DNA from: Microglena sp. YARC
Taxonomy: Eukaryota; Chlorophyta; Chlorophyceae; Chlamydomonadales; Chlamydomonadaceae
NCBI GenBank assembly: GCA_022414725.1
Contig: CM039465.1
Span: 40,438,131 to 40,502,130 of the forward strand
Direction of reading: 5' to 3'
DNA: 64,000 bases
Shown: piece by piece, positions 1 to 12,699 of the stretch
How positions within the stretch are numbered: the stretch's first letter is position 1
Layout: the number at the start of each line of letters is the position of its first letter
Made by a program: the position numbers and the translations under genes
Notes under the pieces: model-generated
What the model was told of the DNA's origin: nothing
The model's database searches: none
What the model saw: only the letters and a program-made list of their open reading frames with translations

Positions 1-2300
1 TTGCTGTGCTGCTGTTCATGATAGTGGTAGCTATTGCTGTGCTGCTGTTTCATGATGATAGTGGTAGCTATTGCTGTGTGCTGTTCATGCTGTTCATGAT
101 AGTGGTAGCTATTGCTGTGGTGCTGTTCATGATAGTGGTAGCTATTGCTGTGGTGCTGTTCATGATAGTGGTAGCTATTGCTGTGGTGCTGTTCATGATA
201 GTGGTAGCTATTGCTGTGGTGCTGTTCATGGATAGTGGTAGCTATTGCTGTGGTGCTGTTCATGATAGTGGTAGCTATTGCTGTGGTGCTGTTCATGATA
301 GTGGTAGCTATTGCTGTGGTGCTGTTCATGATAGTGGTAGCTATTGCTGTGGTGCTGCTGTTCATGATAGTGGTAGCTATTGCTGTGGTGCTGTTCATGA
401 TAGTGGTAGCTATTGCTGTGGTGCTGTTCATGATAGTGGTAGCTATTGCTGTGCTGCTGTTCATGATAGTGGTAGCTATTGCTGTGGTGCTGTTCATGAT
501 AGTGGTAGCTATTGCTGTGGTGCTGTTCATGATAGTGGTAGCTATTGCTGTGGTGCTGTTCATGATAGTGGTAGCTATTGCTGTGCTGCTGTTCATGATA
601 GTGGTAGCTATTGCTGTGGTGCTGTGTTCATGATAGTGGTAGCTATTGCTGTGGTGCTGTTCATGATAGTGGTAGCTATTGCTGTGCTGCTGTTCATGAT
701 AGTGGTAGCTATTGCTGTGGTGCTGTTCATGATAGTGGTAGCTATTGCTGTGGTGCTGTTCATTGATAGTGGTAGCTATTGCTGTGGTGCTGTTCATGAT
801 AGTGGTAGCTATTGCTGTGCTGCTGTTCATGATAGTGGTAGCTATTGCTGTGGTGCTGTTCATGATAGTGGTAGCTATTGCTGTGGTGCTGTTCATGATA
901 GTGGTAGCTATTGCTGTGGTGCTGTTCATGATAGTGGTAGCTATTGCTGTGTGTGCTGCTTCATGATAGTGGTAGCTATTGCTGTGGTATGATAGTGGTA
1001 GCTATTGCTGTGGTGCTGTTCATGATAGTGGTAGCTATTGCTGTGGTGCTGTTCATGATAGTGGTAGCTATTGCTGTGGTGCTGTTCATGATAGTGGTAG
1101 CTATTGCGTGGTGCTGTTCATGATAGTGGTAGCTATTGCTGTGGTGCTGTTCATGATAGTGGTAGCTATTGCTGTGTGCTGTTCATGATAGTGGTAGCTA
1201 TTCTGCTGTGCTGTTTCATGATAGTGGTAGCTATTGCTGTGGTGCTGTTCATGATAGTGGTAGCTATTGCTGTGCTGTGCTGTTCATGATAGTGGGTAGC
1301 TATTGCTGTGCTGCTGCATGATAGTGGTAGCTATTGCTGTGGTGCTGTTCATGATAGTGGTAAGCTATTGCTTGTGGTGCTGTTCATGATAGTGGTAGCT
1401 ATTGCTGTGGTGCTGTTCATGATGTGGTAGCTATTGCTGTTGGTGCTGTTCATGATAGTGGTAGCTATTGCTGTGGTGCTGTCAATGATAGTGGTAGCTA
1501 TTGCTGTGGTGCTGTTCATGATAGTGGTAGCTATTGCTGTGCTGCTGATCATGATAGTGGTAGCTATTGCTGTGCTGGTGCTGTTATTGCATGATAGTGG
1601 TAGCTATTGCTGTGGTGCTGTTTCATGATAGTGGTAGCTATTGCTGTGGTGCTGTTCATGATAGTGGTAGCTATTGCTGTGCTGCTGTTCATGCTTGTAT
1701 AGTGGTAGCTATTGCTGTGGTGCTGTTATCATGATAGTGGGTAGCTATTGCTATTGTGGTGCTGTTCATGATAGTGGTAGCTATTGCTGTGTGCTGTTCA
1801 TGATAGTGGTAGCTATTTGTGTAGCTATTGCTGCTGTTCATGATAGAGGGTGGTAGGCTATTTCTTGTGCGCTGTTCATGATAGTGGGTAGCTATTGCTG
1901 TTCTGCTGGGCTGTTCATAGATGTGGTATGCTATTGTGTAGCTGTGTGTACTGTTCATGATAGTGGTAGCTATTGCTGTGCCCTGCTGTTCATGATATTG
2001 TGGTAGCTATTGCTGTGGTACATGATAGTGGTAGCTATTGCTGTGGTGCTGTTCATGATATGGTAGCTATTGCTGTGTGCTGTTTCATGATAGTGGTAGC
2101 TATTGCTGTGGTGCTGTTTCATGATCTAGTGGTAGCTATTGCTGCTGCTGCTGTTTCATGATAGTGGTAGCTATTGGCTGTGGTGCTGTTCATGATAGTG
2201 GTAGTAATTGCTGTGGTGCTGTTCATGATAGTGGTAGCTATTGCTGTGGTGCTGTTCATGATAGTGGTAGCTATTGCTGTGGTGCTGTTCATGATAGTAT
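1..2300. repeat. 33-bp tandem satellite
   Basis: About 65-70 tandem copies of a 33-bp unit whose core reads TTCATGATAGTGGTAGCTAT, followed by TGCTGTGG. The period is divisible by three, so long open frames arise on both strands (repeated VVLFMIVVAIA or HDSGSYCCGAV on the plus strand). They carry no other protein-like sequence and I do not treat them as genes. Single-base and 3-bp indels become more frequent after about 1.1 kb. Confidence 0.95.
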
Positions 2301-5300
2301 GCTGATGTATGCTGCTGCGTAGTGGTCTATGCTGTGCTGCTGTTCTTGTAGTGGGCTGGTGCTGCTGTTAATGATAGTGTAGCTATTGCTGTGGTGCTGT
2401 TCATGATCAGTGGTAGCTATTGCTACTTGTGTAGTATTGGTGCTGTTGAGGTAGCTTATTGCTGTGGTGGGTCTGAGTATGCTGGTAAAGCAATGGTGCT
2501 ATGAATAGTGGTAGCTATTCTGTGCTGTTCATATATTGCTGTGGGTTGTCCAGGTAGCTATTGCTGTGGTGCTGTTCATGATAGTGGTAGCTATTGCTGT
2601 GGTGCTGTTCTATGATATGGTAGCTCATCTGGCTGCTGTTCATGATAGTGGTAGCTATTGAGCTGTGTGCTGTTTTTCATGCTTGGCTCGCTGCCTGTGG
2701 CTCCCATTTTTGGGAGTAGGGTAGCTATTGCTGTGTGCTCTGCTTGTTTTGGCAGTCTATGATAGTGGGTATGCATTGATAGTTGGTGCTGGTTCGTGGC
2801 TAGATAATAAAAAAAAAAAAAAAAAAAATGAGTAGCTATTGATGTGAGTCTTCGGACTGTATTCAAAGTGGTAGCTTTATTGCTGTGATTTAGATGTAGT
2901 TCGGGTGTTATATAGACTTGGTGGTTGTGTTTCATAGACTGTTGTAGTGTGTGGGTGTGGTTGTGTTTGTTGTGGTAGTTTGTTATAGTGGGTTGGTGGA
3001 CTGGTTGCTGATTGATGTTGGTGATTTGGTGTCGTGATTGGTGCGTTATCTTGATAGTGAGTTAGCTATAGGTAGTGGGTCGTCTTGTCAGTTGGAATAT
3101 AAGGTGACAGTTAGGTAGGTATTATTTTGTGCTGGTCTCGGTTGTCATGGTCTCGTGGATGTGTGGTTAGTATTCGCTATGTGGTAACTAAGACTAGTGT
3201 TGATAGTGGTATGTTTAGGTGTCTCTAGAGTTGGTCCTGTTGACGTGGTCAGTGGGTGCTTTAATGTGCTATGGGTTCGCGTAACGATTTAATGTCTTGT
3301 TGATGAAGGTTGCGTAAGTAATTGCTAGATGAAGTGCTGTAATATTTGAATAGTAGGTAAGCTGTTTGCTGTAGATGGTGTCTTCTATCCTCCTGTTACG
3401 TCTTCCATATAATAGTGGTAGGCCTATTGATCTATGTGCGGTATCTCTCCTATGCTTTAGTTATGATATGGATGTTGGAAGCGCTATGCTGTGGTGTGTT
3501 AATGTATCTGTTGCGATAGTTGGTAGGTTATTCGATTGTGGCTGCTGTTCATGATTGTGGTGAGCTATTGCTTGGGTGGTGTTCATGAGGTTGTGTTGGG
3601 GTGGCTTAATTCGTGTGCTTGTGGGTGTGTGTCGAGTTCGATGTAGTATAGGTGATACGGCTATATGTGTCTGTGGCTGCTTGTGGTTTCGATGTAGTGG
3701 GTATGTATTGTTGCGTGCGTGCTGTTCATGGTATAGTGGGGTAGCTATTTGGGTGTGCTGGGCTGGCTTCTGAGTGATGATTGCGTTTACGCGTGGAGCT
3801 CGTGGCATAGGTGTACGGTGTGGATGCTGTGTGTTGCTGTTGTGTAGTGGTGTGGTAGCTGGTGGATAGGCGGTTTGGGGCTGTGCATTGATGCTGGTTG
3901 AGTGGATAGTCTATTGCTGTGACTAGGCGTGTATTCGTTATGTTGATATTTGATGTTGTGGGTAGTCTGATTGCTGTTGGTGCGTTCATGATGTGTGTAT
4001 GGGGTGGTTAGCTATTTGCTGTGCTGCTGTTCATGATAGTGGTGTAGTGCGTAGGTTTGCTGTGGTGCGTGGTCATGTACTGGTGTGGGTTAGGTTTGTA
4101 AGTTGCTGTGTCAGTTGCGTTGATTGTCTACGATTAGTGATATGTGGAGTGTGTAGCTGTGATGCTAGTCGCTGCTGTTCATTGATAGTGGTAGCTATTG
4201 CTTAGCTCACAGGATTTCAGCTTGCTAGCTCGGCTAGTCGGCAGCTATTGCTCTGGGTGCTTGTCCTCTATGTTCACATGATAGTGCGTTGTGAGCTATG
4301 ACGTGAATCTGTGCTTATTGACACCGTGGTACATGATAGTGTGTATGCATACATTATGTCTCCTCTCGTTTCGACATGATGTCTATGTGTATTGTGAGTG
4401 CGGTAGCTATTGCTGTGCGTGCTGTTCTTATAGTTGTGTAGCGTATTGCTGGTGTGTGCGTGGTGTATGCGAGTTGATGGAGTGGGTAGCCGTATTTGCT
4501 CTCGTAGTGGGTTGCACGTGTTCATGAATAAGTTAGCGGTAGCTATTGCTGTGGTGCTGGTTCATGATTAGTGGTGAGTACTTGTAGTTTCTGCTGTGAT
4601 GTGTGTGTTTGCGATTGTGCGATAGTGGTAGCTATTGCCTGTGGCTGCTGTCATGATAGTGGTAGCTATTTTGCTGTGTGCTTGTTCATGATTAGTGGTA
4701 GCATTGCTGTGGTTGTGTTCTGATGTGGTAGTGGAGCTTATTTGCTGTTGTGGCTGTGGTGTTGCATGATAGTGTGGTAGCTATTCTGTGGGCGTAGCTG
4801 GGTGTCATGATAGTGGTAGCTATTGCTGTGATGAAATCACTTTGCGTTTTGCGTAGTGAAGCGTATTACTCTTTTGTGGTAAGAGCTTATTCGCGCCACA
4901 TGTTGGCGGCGGATTCGCAGTTCATTCTTCACTCTTCATTGTTTGGTCAATCGCTCAATTGTAGGTTTATTCATCGTGGCCTAGCTCTTATGTTCATGTG
5001 TACGGTGCTTTGTTGTCATTCCATCTATTCAATTTTGTGTTATATGCGGTGATTTGCATCATTCTGCTGGCATTCATAGTGATCATTCATGTGTTGCTGA
5101 AGATCTTAATTGCTGTCTCATGGTGCGTGTCGTCCATAGATGGATTATTATTAATTAAATTAGTTAATTCTTTGCTTATCTACTTCTCATTTGTTGTATA
5201 GTGTTCATTCAATATCAAACTTTGCGTCTGTGCTTTTTTTGCTGCTTGACTTCGATTGTTTGAGTGTACCCTTATTTGGCTGTTGTGATTCTGTTCAGAT

Positions 5301-5579
5301 GATTTACAGTTAGGTTGCACTTACTTATTGTCTGTCTATTATGTGTTTTCTTGATTGATGCAGTCGGTAGCTATTGTCATTGTGTCTGCTATTCTAGGTA
5401 TCACTAATAGGACTAATTTGACTTGTACGTGAGTTTACTGTATTCATAGATTATGTTTAGCTTTTATGCTTTGGTCGTTCCATTCTCATTTGGTTCATTC
5501 ATTCACGTAGTTCATTCATGTGATTCTTGTGCCTCTCATATGTTGAATAGCAAATCCTTTCACTAGTTTAATTATCTCG
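2300..5579. repeat. decayed or error-rich end of the 33-bp satellite
   Basis: Recognisable satellite fragments (GTGGTAGCTATTGCTGTG) persist to about 4830, separated by dense small insertions, deletions and substitutions. From 4840 to the gap the sequence is T-rich and near-random, with no gene signal. The pattern fits either old satellite decay or uncorrected long-read sequence beside an assembly gap. No open frame here can be trusted. Confidence 0.7.
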
Positions 5580-6579
5580 NNNNNNNNNNNNNNNNNNNNN
5601 NNNNNNNNNNNNNNNNNNNNNNNNNNNNNNNNNNNNNNNNNNNNNNNNNNNNNNNNNNNNNNNNNNNNNNNNNNNNNNNNNNNNNNNNNNNNNNNNNNNN
5701 NNNNNNNNNNNNNNNNNNNNNNNNNNNNNNNNNNNNNNNNNNNNNNNNNNNNNNNNNNNNNNNNNNNNNNNNNNNNNNNNNNNNNNNNNNNNNNNNNNNN
5801 NNNNNNNNNNNNNNNNNNNNNNNNNNNNNNNNNNNNNNNNNNNNNNNNNNNNNNNNNNNNNNNNNNNNNNNNNNNNNNNNNNNNNNNNNNNNNNNNNNNN
5901 NNNNNNNNNNNNNNNNNNNNNNNNNNNNNNNNNNNNNNNNNNNNNNNNNNNNNNNNNNNNNNNNNNNNNNNNNNNNNNNNNNNNNNNNNNNNNNNNNNNN
6001 NNNNNNNNNNNNNNNNNNNNNNNNNNNNNNNNNNNNNNNNNNNNNNNNNNNNNNNNNNNNNNNNNNNNNNNNNNNNNNNNNNNNNNNNNNNNNNNNNNNN
6101 NNNNNNNNNNNNNNNNNNNNNNNNNNNNNNNNNNNNNNNNNNNNNNNNNNNNNNNNNNNNNNNNNNNNNNNNNNNNNNNNNNNNNNNNNNNNNNNNNNNN
6201 NNNNNNNNNNNNNNNNNNNNNNNNNNNNNNNNNNNNNNNNNNNNNNNNNNNNNNNNNNNNNNNNNNNNNNNNNNNNNNNNNNNNNNNNNNNNNNNNNNNN
6301 NNNNNNNNNNNNNNNNNNNNNNNNNNNNNNNNNNNNNNNNNNNNNNNNNNNNNNNNNNNNNNNNNNNNNNNNNNNNNNNNNNNNNNNNNNNNNNNNNNNN
6401 NNNNNNNNNNNNNNNNNNNNNNNNNNNNNNNNNNNNNNNNNNNNNNNNNNNNNNNNNNNNNNNNNNNNNNNNNNNNNNNNNNNNNNNNNNNNNNNNNNNN
6501 NNNNNNNNNNNNNNNNNNNNNNNNNNNNNNNNNNNNNNNNNNNNNNNNNNNNNNNNNNNNNNNNNNNNNNNNNNNNNNN
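5580..6579. other. assembly gap, 1000 N
   Basis: An unbroken run of exactly 1000 N. The round number points to a fixed-size scaffold gap, so the true distance is unknown. Any reading frame across it is meaningless. Confidence 0.99.
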
Positions 6580-7440
6580 TTCTCAATTCAGCCACCAAGC
6601 CTCCTCCAGAGCTCACCAATATACCCCTAACCCTCAATGGGCCTATACCCTGCCTAATTGAATTCCTAGGTTTTGATGGTACCTGTTTCTTGCAGCTCAT
6701 CCCTCTATAGCACAAGCTCTCCCAATTCAGTCTAGGGATTGCTGCCTGTTGGCCATTTGGCCAAACTCAGTGGGTTAGTCTTGTCTAGCATACCCCCAAC
6801 TACACACGACACTACCTGATGATTTTTTACCCCTGCACTTCTTGCCTGACCCTGCTTCTTGAGCTTCCATCCCTCTTAGCACAAGCCTCCTCCAAATCAA
6901 GTTCACTGGATGCTGCCTGCTGTGCCATGGCCAAACTTAAGTGGAGTCTAGGGTCTGAGTCTAGGCTACCCCCCAATACGCCACACCACCTCCTGATGAT
7001 TTTACCCCCTCACATCTGCTGACGCTGTTCTCTGCAGCTCATCCCTCTAGCCACAAGCCTTCCCTGCCAATCAGTACTAGGAATGCTGGCCCGTTGTGGC
7101 CCATTAGGCCAAGCTTGAAGAGGGGTCTAGGTCTGGTCTAGGCTACCCCCCAATACACACACACTCCTGATGATTTTACCGCCCACTGCACATGCTGCTG
7201 ACCTGTTCTTTGGGGCAAGCTCATCCTCTTAGGCACAAGCCTCCTCCATTCAGTTCTAGGATGGCTGCTGTGTGGCATTGGCCAAACCTTAAGTGGGTCT
7301 AGGTCTGGTCCTAGGCTACCCCATACACGCACACACTCCTGATGAATTTACCCCCCTGCACTTCTGCTGAATGGACGCTGTTCTCGGCAGCTCATCCCTC
7401 TCAGCACAAGGCCTCCTCCAAATCACTTTCCAGTGCGCAT
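6580..7440. repeat. ~180-bp tandem repeat, about 5 diverged copies
   Basis: Each copy contains a CTGCAGCTCATCCCTCTAGC segment, a CTAGGCTACCCCCCAATAC segment and CTCCTGATGATTTTACCCCC. Copies begin near 6580, 6690, 6850, 7030 and 7200 and differ by many small indels. No reading frame is conserved between copies. Confidence 0.8.
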
Positions 7441-7850
7441 TTCATCGCCATAGTCCCATTTGTGGCCTTCCCTTGCAACAATGGATGATTTCCAAGCTTA
7501 TACTGGCGATGCGTCCTTCTTAACAGCATCGCATTCATCCTGCAACATCAGGTCAATAAAGGGTATAATAGTACATGTACATATGACAAAATACAAGTCA
7601 ATAAATGGCATGGCTCCTTCTTAACAGCATCGCAATTCATGACTGCAACATCAGGTCAATAAAGGGGTATAGATTAGTAACATGATACATATGACAATAA
7701 TACAAGTCCAATAAAGGCCAATGCTCCTTCTTTAACAGCATCGCATTCATCCTGGCAACATCAGGTCAATAAAGGGTATAAATAGTAACTTGATACAATA
7801 TGACAATAATACAGGTTCAACAAATGCATGCTTCTTTCTGAACAGCATCG
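7441..7850. repeat. ~95-110-bp tandem repeat, about 4 copies
   Basis: Copies contain CTCCTTCTTAACAGCATCGC, then a CAACATCAGGTCAATAAAGG segment. Read on the minus strand, each holds an acceptor-like TGATGTTGCAG followed by a short open stretch reading DECDAVKK. This may be another duplicated exon edge of the minus-strand gene, but no full exon could be closed. Confidence 0.7.
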
Positions 7851-7937
7851 GGCCATTCCGACCCTGCATGCCGCAATCAGGGTCAATCCCGGGTATACGG
7901 GGGTGAAGGGCGGAGAATAAAATAAGTGAATTGAAAA

Positions 7938-7943
7938 TTTATT
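7938..7943 (-). terminator. candidate polyadenylation signal AATAAA
   Basis: The minus strand reads CAATAAATTTTC here, about 215 bases beyond the TAG stop of the candidate terminal exon at 8159-8311. The motif is short and the local sequence AT-rich, so this is suggestive only. Confidence 0.25.
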
Positions 7944-8158
7944 GAAGGGTGCACATCATGGTCAATAGGGTACATGGATTTAAGGGTTTCAGGGTTTCCT
8001 CTTCAACATCTCTTTCTGTCTCTCTTGTCTCTCTGTCCTCTGTCTCTGTCCTCTGTCTCTCTGCTCTCTCTTCTCTCGTCTCTCTCTCTCCTCTCTCTCT
8101 CGTCTCTCAAACACAAAACACGCACACACACGTAACATCCTTTTACCTGTGTGAACCT

Positions 8159-8311
8159 CTAGCTTGTTTTCTCAAGATCCTTTGCTATGCTAAACACCTC
8201 TGGCTTCCACAGTCCTGCTCTGACTTCATGTTCCTCTTTGCGCATGTCATCAAGCAGCGCCTGCAGTGGAGGCCCGACCCGACGATCAGCCCGCAACAGC
8301 CATCGCCTCCG
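8159..8311 (-). CDS. candidate terminal exon of the kinesin gene (tail)
   Basis: On the minus strand an acceptor-like CATGCAG at 8314-8312 opens a frame of about 50 codons ending in TAG (8161-8159). It includes ALLDDMRKEEHEVRAG, charged and helical like a kinesin tail segment. Phase 0 would fit the neck exons. An alternative acceptor, CAATACAG, starts the exon at 8321 in another phase. A diverged second copy lies at 8430-8610. No domain is recognised, and the link to the kinesin rests only on strand, position and a downstream AATAAA. It could be a chance frame. Confidence 0.35.
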   Translation of the reverse strand, partial: RRRWLLRADRRVGPPLQALLDDMRKEEHEVRAGLWKPEVFSIAKDLEKTS

Positions 8312-8429
8312 CTGCATGGAGCTGTATTGCATGAAATGCATTTTAGTAATTGTAAGTCAGTTAGTTAGTTAGTCAGTCAATAAATTAGTTTTAGTTTAAG
8401 TTAGTCTTCATCTAGTCAGTCAGAGATGT

Positions 8430-8610
8430 GTGTAAGTCAGTACAGTTGTTGTAGTTAGTTAGGTATGGGAGCTCCACTGTTCCTGCTCCCGCCTTTAGAT
8501 TCCTTTTGCGCGATGTCATCAGCAAAGCCTCAGTGAGGCCGACCGGACGATCAGCGATCAACAGCCATTGCCTCCGCTGCAAATTGAGCTGGCAAATGCA
8601 TGGAAAATGC
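8430..8610 (-). pseudogene. diverged duplicate of the 8159-8311 exon
   Basis: The minus strand again reads QRRQWLLIADRPVG, then an altered version of the following stretch (EALLMTSRKR in place of QALLDDMRKEE). Indels shift the frame relative to the other copy. Both copies are set in (TTAG)n microsatellite. I read it as a decayed tandem exon duplicate. Confidence 0.4.
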
Positions 8611-8611
8611 A

Positions 8612-9044
8612 TTTTTAGTAAATTAGTAAGGTCAGTTTAGTTAGTTAGTTAGTTAGGTTTGCCAAATAGTTAGATAGTTACTTAGTTAGTCAGTCTTGCT
8701 TCTGGTCAGTCAGTCCGGTCTGTCAGTCAGTTAGTTAGGGTAAATTAAGGGTAGGCAATTAGGTAGGTAGTTACTTCGTAATTTAGTTTGTTTGTGTGTG
8801 AGAGAGAGTGCTTGTCATTACAAAATGGAATACCAAGCTAGTTGCTGCAGTCTCTGTCTTGTTCAGTCAGGCCTGTCTGCTTGTTTTGCTTGTATGTCTA
8901 TCAAAGCGAAGGCCCAAGGTATTCAACCTGTTGTGAGAGCTGCCTCCCCTCACTTGCCATTGGGGCTTGGCGTCGTCCACTCTCTTGCGCACAAAAGCTC
9001 TTTGCTTCATCTGTCTGTCTGTCTGTCTGTCTGTCTTTCCGTCC

Positions 9045-9079
<35 letters not shown>

Positions 9080-9910
9080 GTAATATGTATGTATGTGTTG
9101 TATGTGTGTGTGTGTGTGTGTGTGTCTGTCTGTCCTGTCTGTCTGTCTGTCTGGTCCCTTTCCGTGTGTGGTGTGTGTGTGTGTGTTGTGGTGTGTGTGT
9201 GTGTGTGTATGTATGTTGTGTCTGTCTGGTCTGTCTGTCTGTCCTGTCTGTCTGGTCTGTCTGTCTGTCTTTCGTCGTCTATGTGTGTGTTGTGTGTCTG
9301 GTCTGTCTTTGGGTGTCTGTCTGTTGTGTCTGTCCGTGTGTTTTGTCTATCTGACTGGTGTGTTGTGGTGTGTGTGTGTGTGTGTGTGTGTGTTGTGTGT
9401 GTGTGTGTGTGGTGTCCCTCTGTCTGTCTGTTTCAATTTGGCGTTGTCTATCTATCAACATTGTATTCCTACGCTGTTGTGAAAAACCTTCCATTTTGCC
9501 TAGCCATCAGCTTGGCCACAAATCCACGCCCCTGCGTTCAGGAGCTGTTTGTTTATCTGCGCTGTGTGTCTGTGTGTCTGTGCTGTCTGTCTGTCTTGTC
9601 TGTCTGTCTGTCTGTCTGTTCTGGTCTGTCTATTCTGTCTGTCTGTTCATTTGCCTGTCTATCTTCTAAAATAGTGGTTCCTACCTATTGAGAGAGCTTC
9701 TCGCACTTTGCTAGCCACGCTAGCTAGGCCACGCCCACGGCCATTGCAACACAAAAGCTGGTTTGTCCTCATCTGGCCCTGCCTGGGTCTGTCTGGTCCG
9801 TCTGTCTGTCCTGTCTGGTCTGTCTGTCTGTCTGGCCTGTCTGTCTGTTCTGTCTGTCCGTCTGGTCTATCTGGTCTGTTGTCTGGTCTGTCTGTTTTTA
9901 TTTGCCTAGT
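8612..9910. repeat. (TTAG)n, (TCTG)n and (GT)n microsatellites with a diverged ~90-bp unit
   Basis: 8612-8790 is imperfect (TTAG)n. From about 9015 to 9905 the DNA is mostly (TCTG)n and (GT)n. Three diverged copies of an ~80-95-bp unit (about 8920-9010, 9475-9565 and 9685-9770), with a fourth at 9935-10010, are interleaved. They share CACTTTGCTAGCC-like and GCGCACAAAAGC-like segments. Cys/Val/Ser-rich frames in this stretch are microsatellite translations. Confidence 0.8.
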
Positions 9911-11535
9911 CTAATCTATCAACATTGTTTTCCTACCTGTTTGTGTGAGCTTCCCACTTTCGCTAGCGGCATTAGCTTGGCTGCAATGCCGACCCCCCTG
10001 CGCACAACCGAGCGGCTTTCAGGGGAAGCCTGGGCAGTGTGTCGGCGGTGTGCTAGGTCAGACAGCAGGAAAGAGCGATAAAACCCTCTCCCTCCCCAAA
10101 CTTTGTTTTTTTTTTTTTGTGTGTGGTTGGGGAAGAAAAAATCTTCCGGTTCCTTTCTCTGGCGGCTAACCTCTAATCGCTTCAGACGATCACACCGCTC
10201 TGCCAGAAGACCGCAGAGTAGTCGCACTCCATGCTCGCATGTTGTTGGGGACCGGCCCACCAAAATGTCACTTGGCGTGGGGCTGTTCGTCGGCATGGGG
10301 GGGATACAATGCAACAAAGGCGATGGGAATCGTAGGACTCCGGAGTCAGGCATTGCTAGTTTGGCAAGGCCTAGTCACATTCCAGGGCACCTGAGAGGGG
10401 AGCAGGGGGGGGAGGTGGGTTAGCTGGGTGGAATGTGGGTTGGTTTAGGAGGGTTGGGAGCAGGCAGGGTGTGGGTGGTAGCTGGTGGTAGCTGGGTGGA
10501 ATGTGGGTTTGGTTATGGAAAGGTTGGGACAGGCAGGGGTGTGGGTTGTAAGCTGGGTGGTAGCTGGGTGGATGTGGGTTGGTTAGGAGGTTGGGAGCAG
10601 GGCAGGGTGTTGGGTTGTTAGCTAGAGAGAAGAATAGCTGGGTGGGATGTGGGTTGGGGATTAGGAGGTTGTGGAGTCAGGCATGGTGTGGGTGGGGATG
10701 GATCGTAGGAACTCTCGGATCAGGCATGCTTGTTTGGTAGCCCCGTGGCGGTCCAGGGTACCTGAGAGGCGAAGTCCCGGGGGGGAGGGGGTTGGGTCAG
10801 GGAGGGTGGTCGGCCTTGGTGGTAATGGTGTGGTTTAGGAGGGCGGGTGGGAGCAGCGGGAGGGTATGGGTGGGGTTAAGATGGGTGGTAGCCTGAGGGT
10901 GTGGGGTGGGTTCTGTGGGTAAGACTCCTCTGTAGTCAGCAGTGGTAGCTAGCAGGCGCCAGTGACGTCCAGGGGCAAATGAGAGGGGAGCAAGGGGGGC
11001 GAGGAAGTGGAGCTGGGTAGTGAGTCGCCGCGCTCGCGTCGTGGGTAGGGAAGCTGGGTGGCGTGGGTCGAGAGCTAGGCGGTGGGTGGGTGGTGATCCA
11101 GCTGGGTGGTGTTGGGTAGGATGGTAGGGGGTGGCTGCACGTGCTGGGTCTGTTGTGTGATGGTCATAGAGGACTATGGGGGTGGCAGGCCCCCTCTGGT
11201 GATGGCAGACTCCCAGGTCCCCTGCAGCAGTGAGGAAGAGAGCAAAGAGGAGCTGCGGTGCGTTTGGGCAGCATGGTGGTGCAGAGCAGGGAGGATGGTT
11301 AGAGAGGAGCAGGGCGGGAGTGGGTGGGTTAAGAGAGGGTGGGCGCAGAGGGGGGGGTAGTGAGGATGGATCGTCGGACTCCGGAGTCAGCATGCTAGTG
11401 GGGCAGACCCCGTGACGTCAGGGGCTACTGGAGAGGGGAGCAGGGTGAAGGGGGGTAGTAGCTGTGTGGGTGGGTGGTAGCTGGCAGCCAATGATGTCAA
11501 GGGGCAACCTGGGAAGGTGAGCAGGGGGGAAGGTG
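9911..11535. repeat. G-rich intron region with ~5 copies of a CGGAGTCAGGCATGCTAG-bearing unit
   Basis: Segments near 10290-10400, 10690-10780, 10910-11005, 11365-11450 and 11480-11530 share TCGTAGGACTCCGGAGTCAG, then a GGCACCTGAGAGGGGAGCAGG segment. Read on the minus strand each has a CCCCTCTCAG acceptor-like end. Between them are degenerate GGGTGGTAGCTGGGTGG repeats. A minus-strand frame at 10353-9919 (144 codons) shows nothing recognisable. No exon could be supported. Confidence 0.6.
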
Positions 11536-12610
11536 GGTAATAGCTGGGTGAGTGGGTTAGGAGGATGGGTGAGTGGGTTAGGAGGATGCTTTGGGAGGAT
11601 GGGTGAGTGGGTTAGGAGGATGGGTGAGTGGGCTAGGAGGATGGGTGAGTGGGTTAGGAGGATGCTTTGGGAGGATGGATGAGTGGGTTAGGAGGATGGA
11701 TGAGTGGGTTAGGAGGAGGTGAGTAGGTTAGGAGGATGCTTTTAGGGATGGATGAGTGGGCTAGGAGGATGGGTGAGTGGGCTAGAAGGATGGGTGAGTG
11801 GGTTAGGAGGATGCTTTGGGAGGATGGATGAGTGGGCTAGGAGGATGGGTGAGTGGGTTAGGAGGATGCTTTGGGAGGATGGATGAGTGGGTTAGGAGGA
11901 TGGGTGAGTGGGTTAGGAGGATGGGTGAGTGGGTTAGGAGGATGCTTTGGGAGGATGGATGAGTGGGCTAGGAGGATGGGTGAGTGGGTTAGGAGGATGG
12001 GTGAGTGGCTAGAGGATGGGTGAGTGGGGTTAGGAGGATGGGTGAGTGGTTAGGAGGATGCTTTGGGAATATGGGATGAGTTGGGTTAGAGGATGGGTGA
12101 GTGGGTTAGGAGGATGCTTTGGGAGGATGAATGAGTGGGTTAGGAGTATGCTTTGGGAGGATGGGTGAGTGGGTTAGGAGGATGCTTTGGGAGGATGGAT
12201 GAGTGGGTTAGGAGGATGGGTGAGTGGGTTAGGAGGATGGGTGAGTGGGCTAGGAGGATGGGTGAGTGGGTTAGGAGGATGCTTTGGGAGGATGGATGAG
12301 TGGGCTAGGAGGATGGGTGAGTGGGTTAGGAGGATGCTTTGGGAGGATGGATGAGTGGGTCAGGAGGATGGGTGAGTGGGTTAGGAGGATGGGTGAGTGG
12401 CTAGGAGGATGGGTGAGTGGGTTAGGAGGATGCTTTGGGAGGATGGATGAGTGGGCTAGGAGGATGGGTGAGTGGGTTAGGAGGATGCTTTGGGAGGATG
12501 GATGAGTGGGTTAGGAGGATGGGTGAGTGGGTTAGGAGGATGCTTTGGGAGGATGGATGAGTGGGTTAGGAGGATGGGTGAGTGGGTTAGGAGGATGCTT
12601 TGGGAGGATC
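11536..12610. repeat. 21-bp minisatellite with higher-order structure
   Basis: About 1.07 kb of the unit GGATGGGTGAGTGGGTTAGGA. A variant block, ATGCTTTGGGAGGATGGATG, recurs every few units and gives a higher-order period of mixed length (about 50-110 bp). Period 21 keeps frames open, but they hold only the repeat (RRMGEWV). Confidence 0.9.
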
Positions 12611-12699
12611 AAGCATGCTCAATTCATTCTCTTAGCCACCCAGTTATTCATCAAGCCTCAGTTCATTCATACAGCCAACTTTGTATCATTTAATGATCA

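Noticed and set aside
6..992. 328-codon frame reading VVLFMIVVAIA / HDSGSYCCGAV
   Set aside because: Translation of the 33-bp satellite. It changes frame with every indel.
5516..6715. 399-codon minus-strand frame
   Set aside because: It is almost entirely the 1000-N gap.
8792..9691. 299-codon Cys/Val/Ser-rich frame that looks like a membrane protein
   Set aside because: Translation of (TGTC)n and (GT)n microsatellite.
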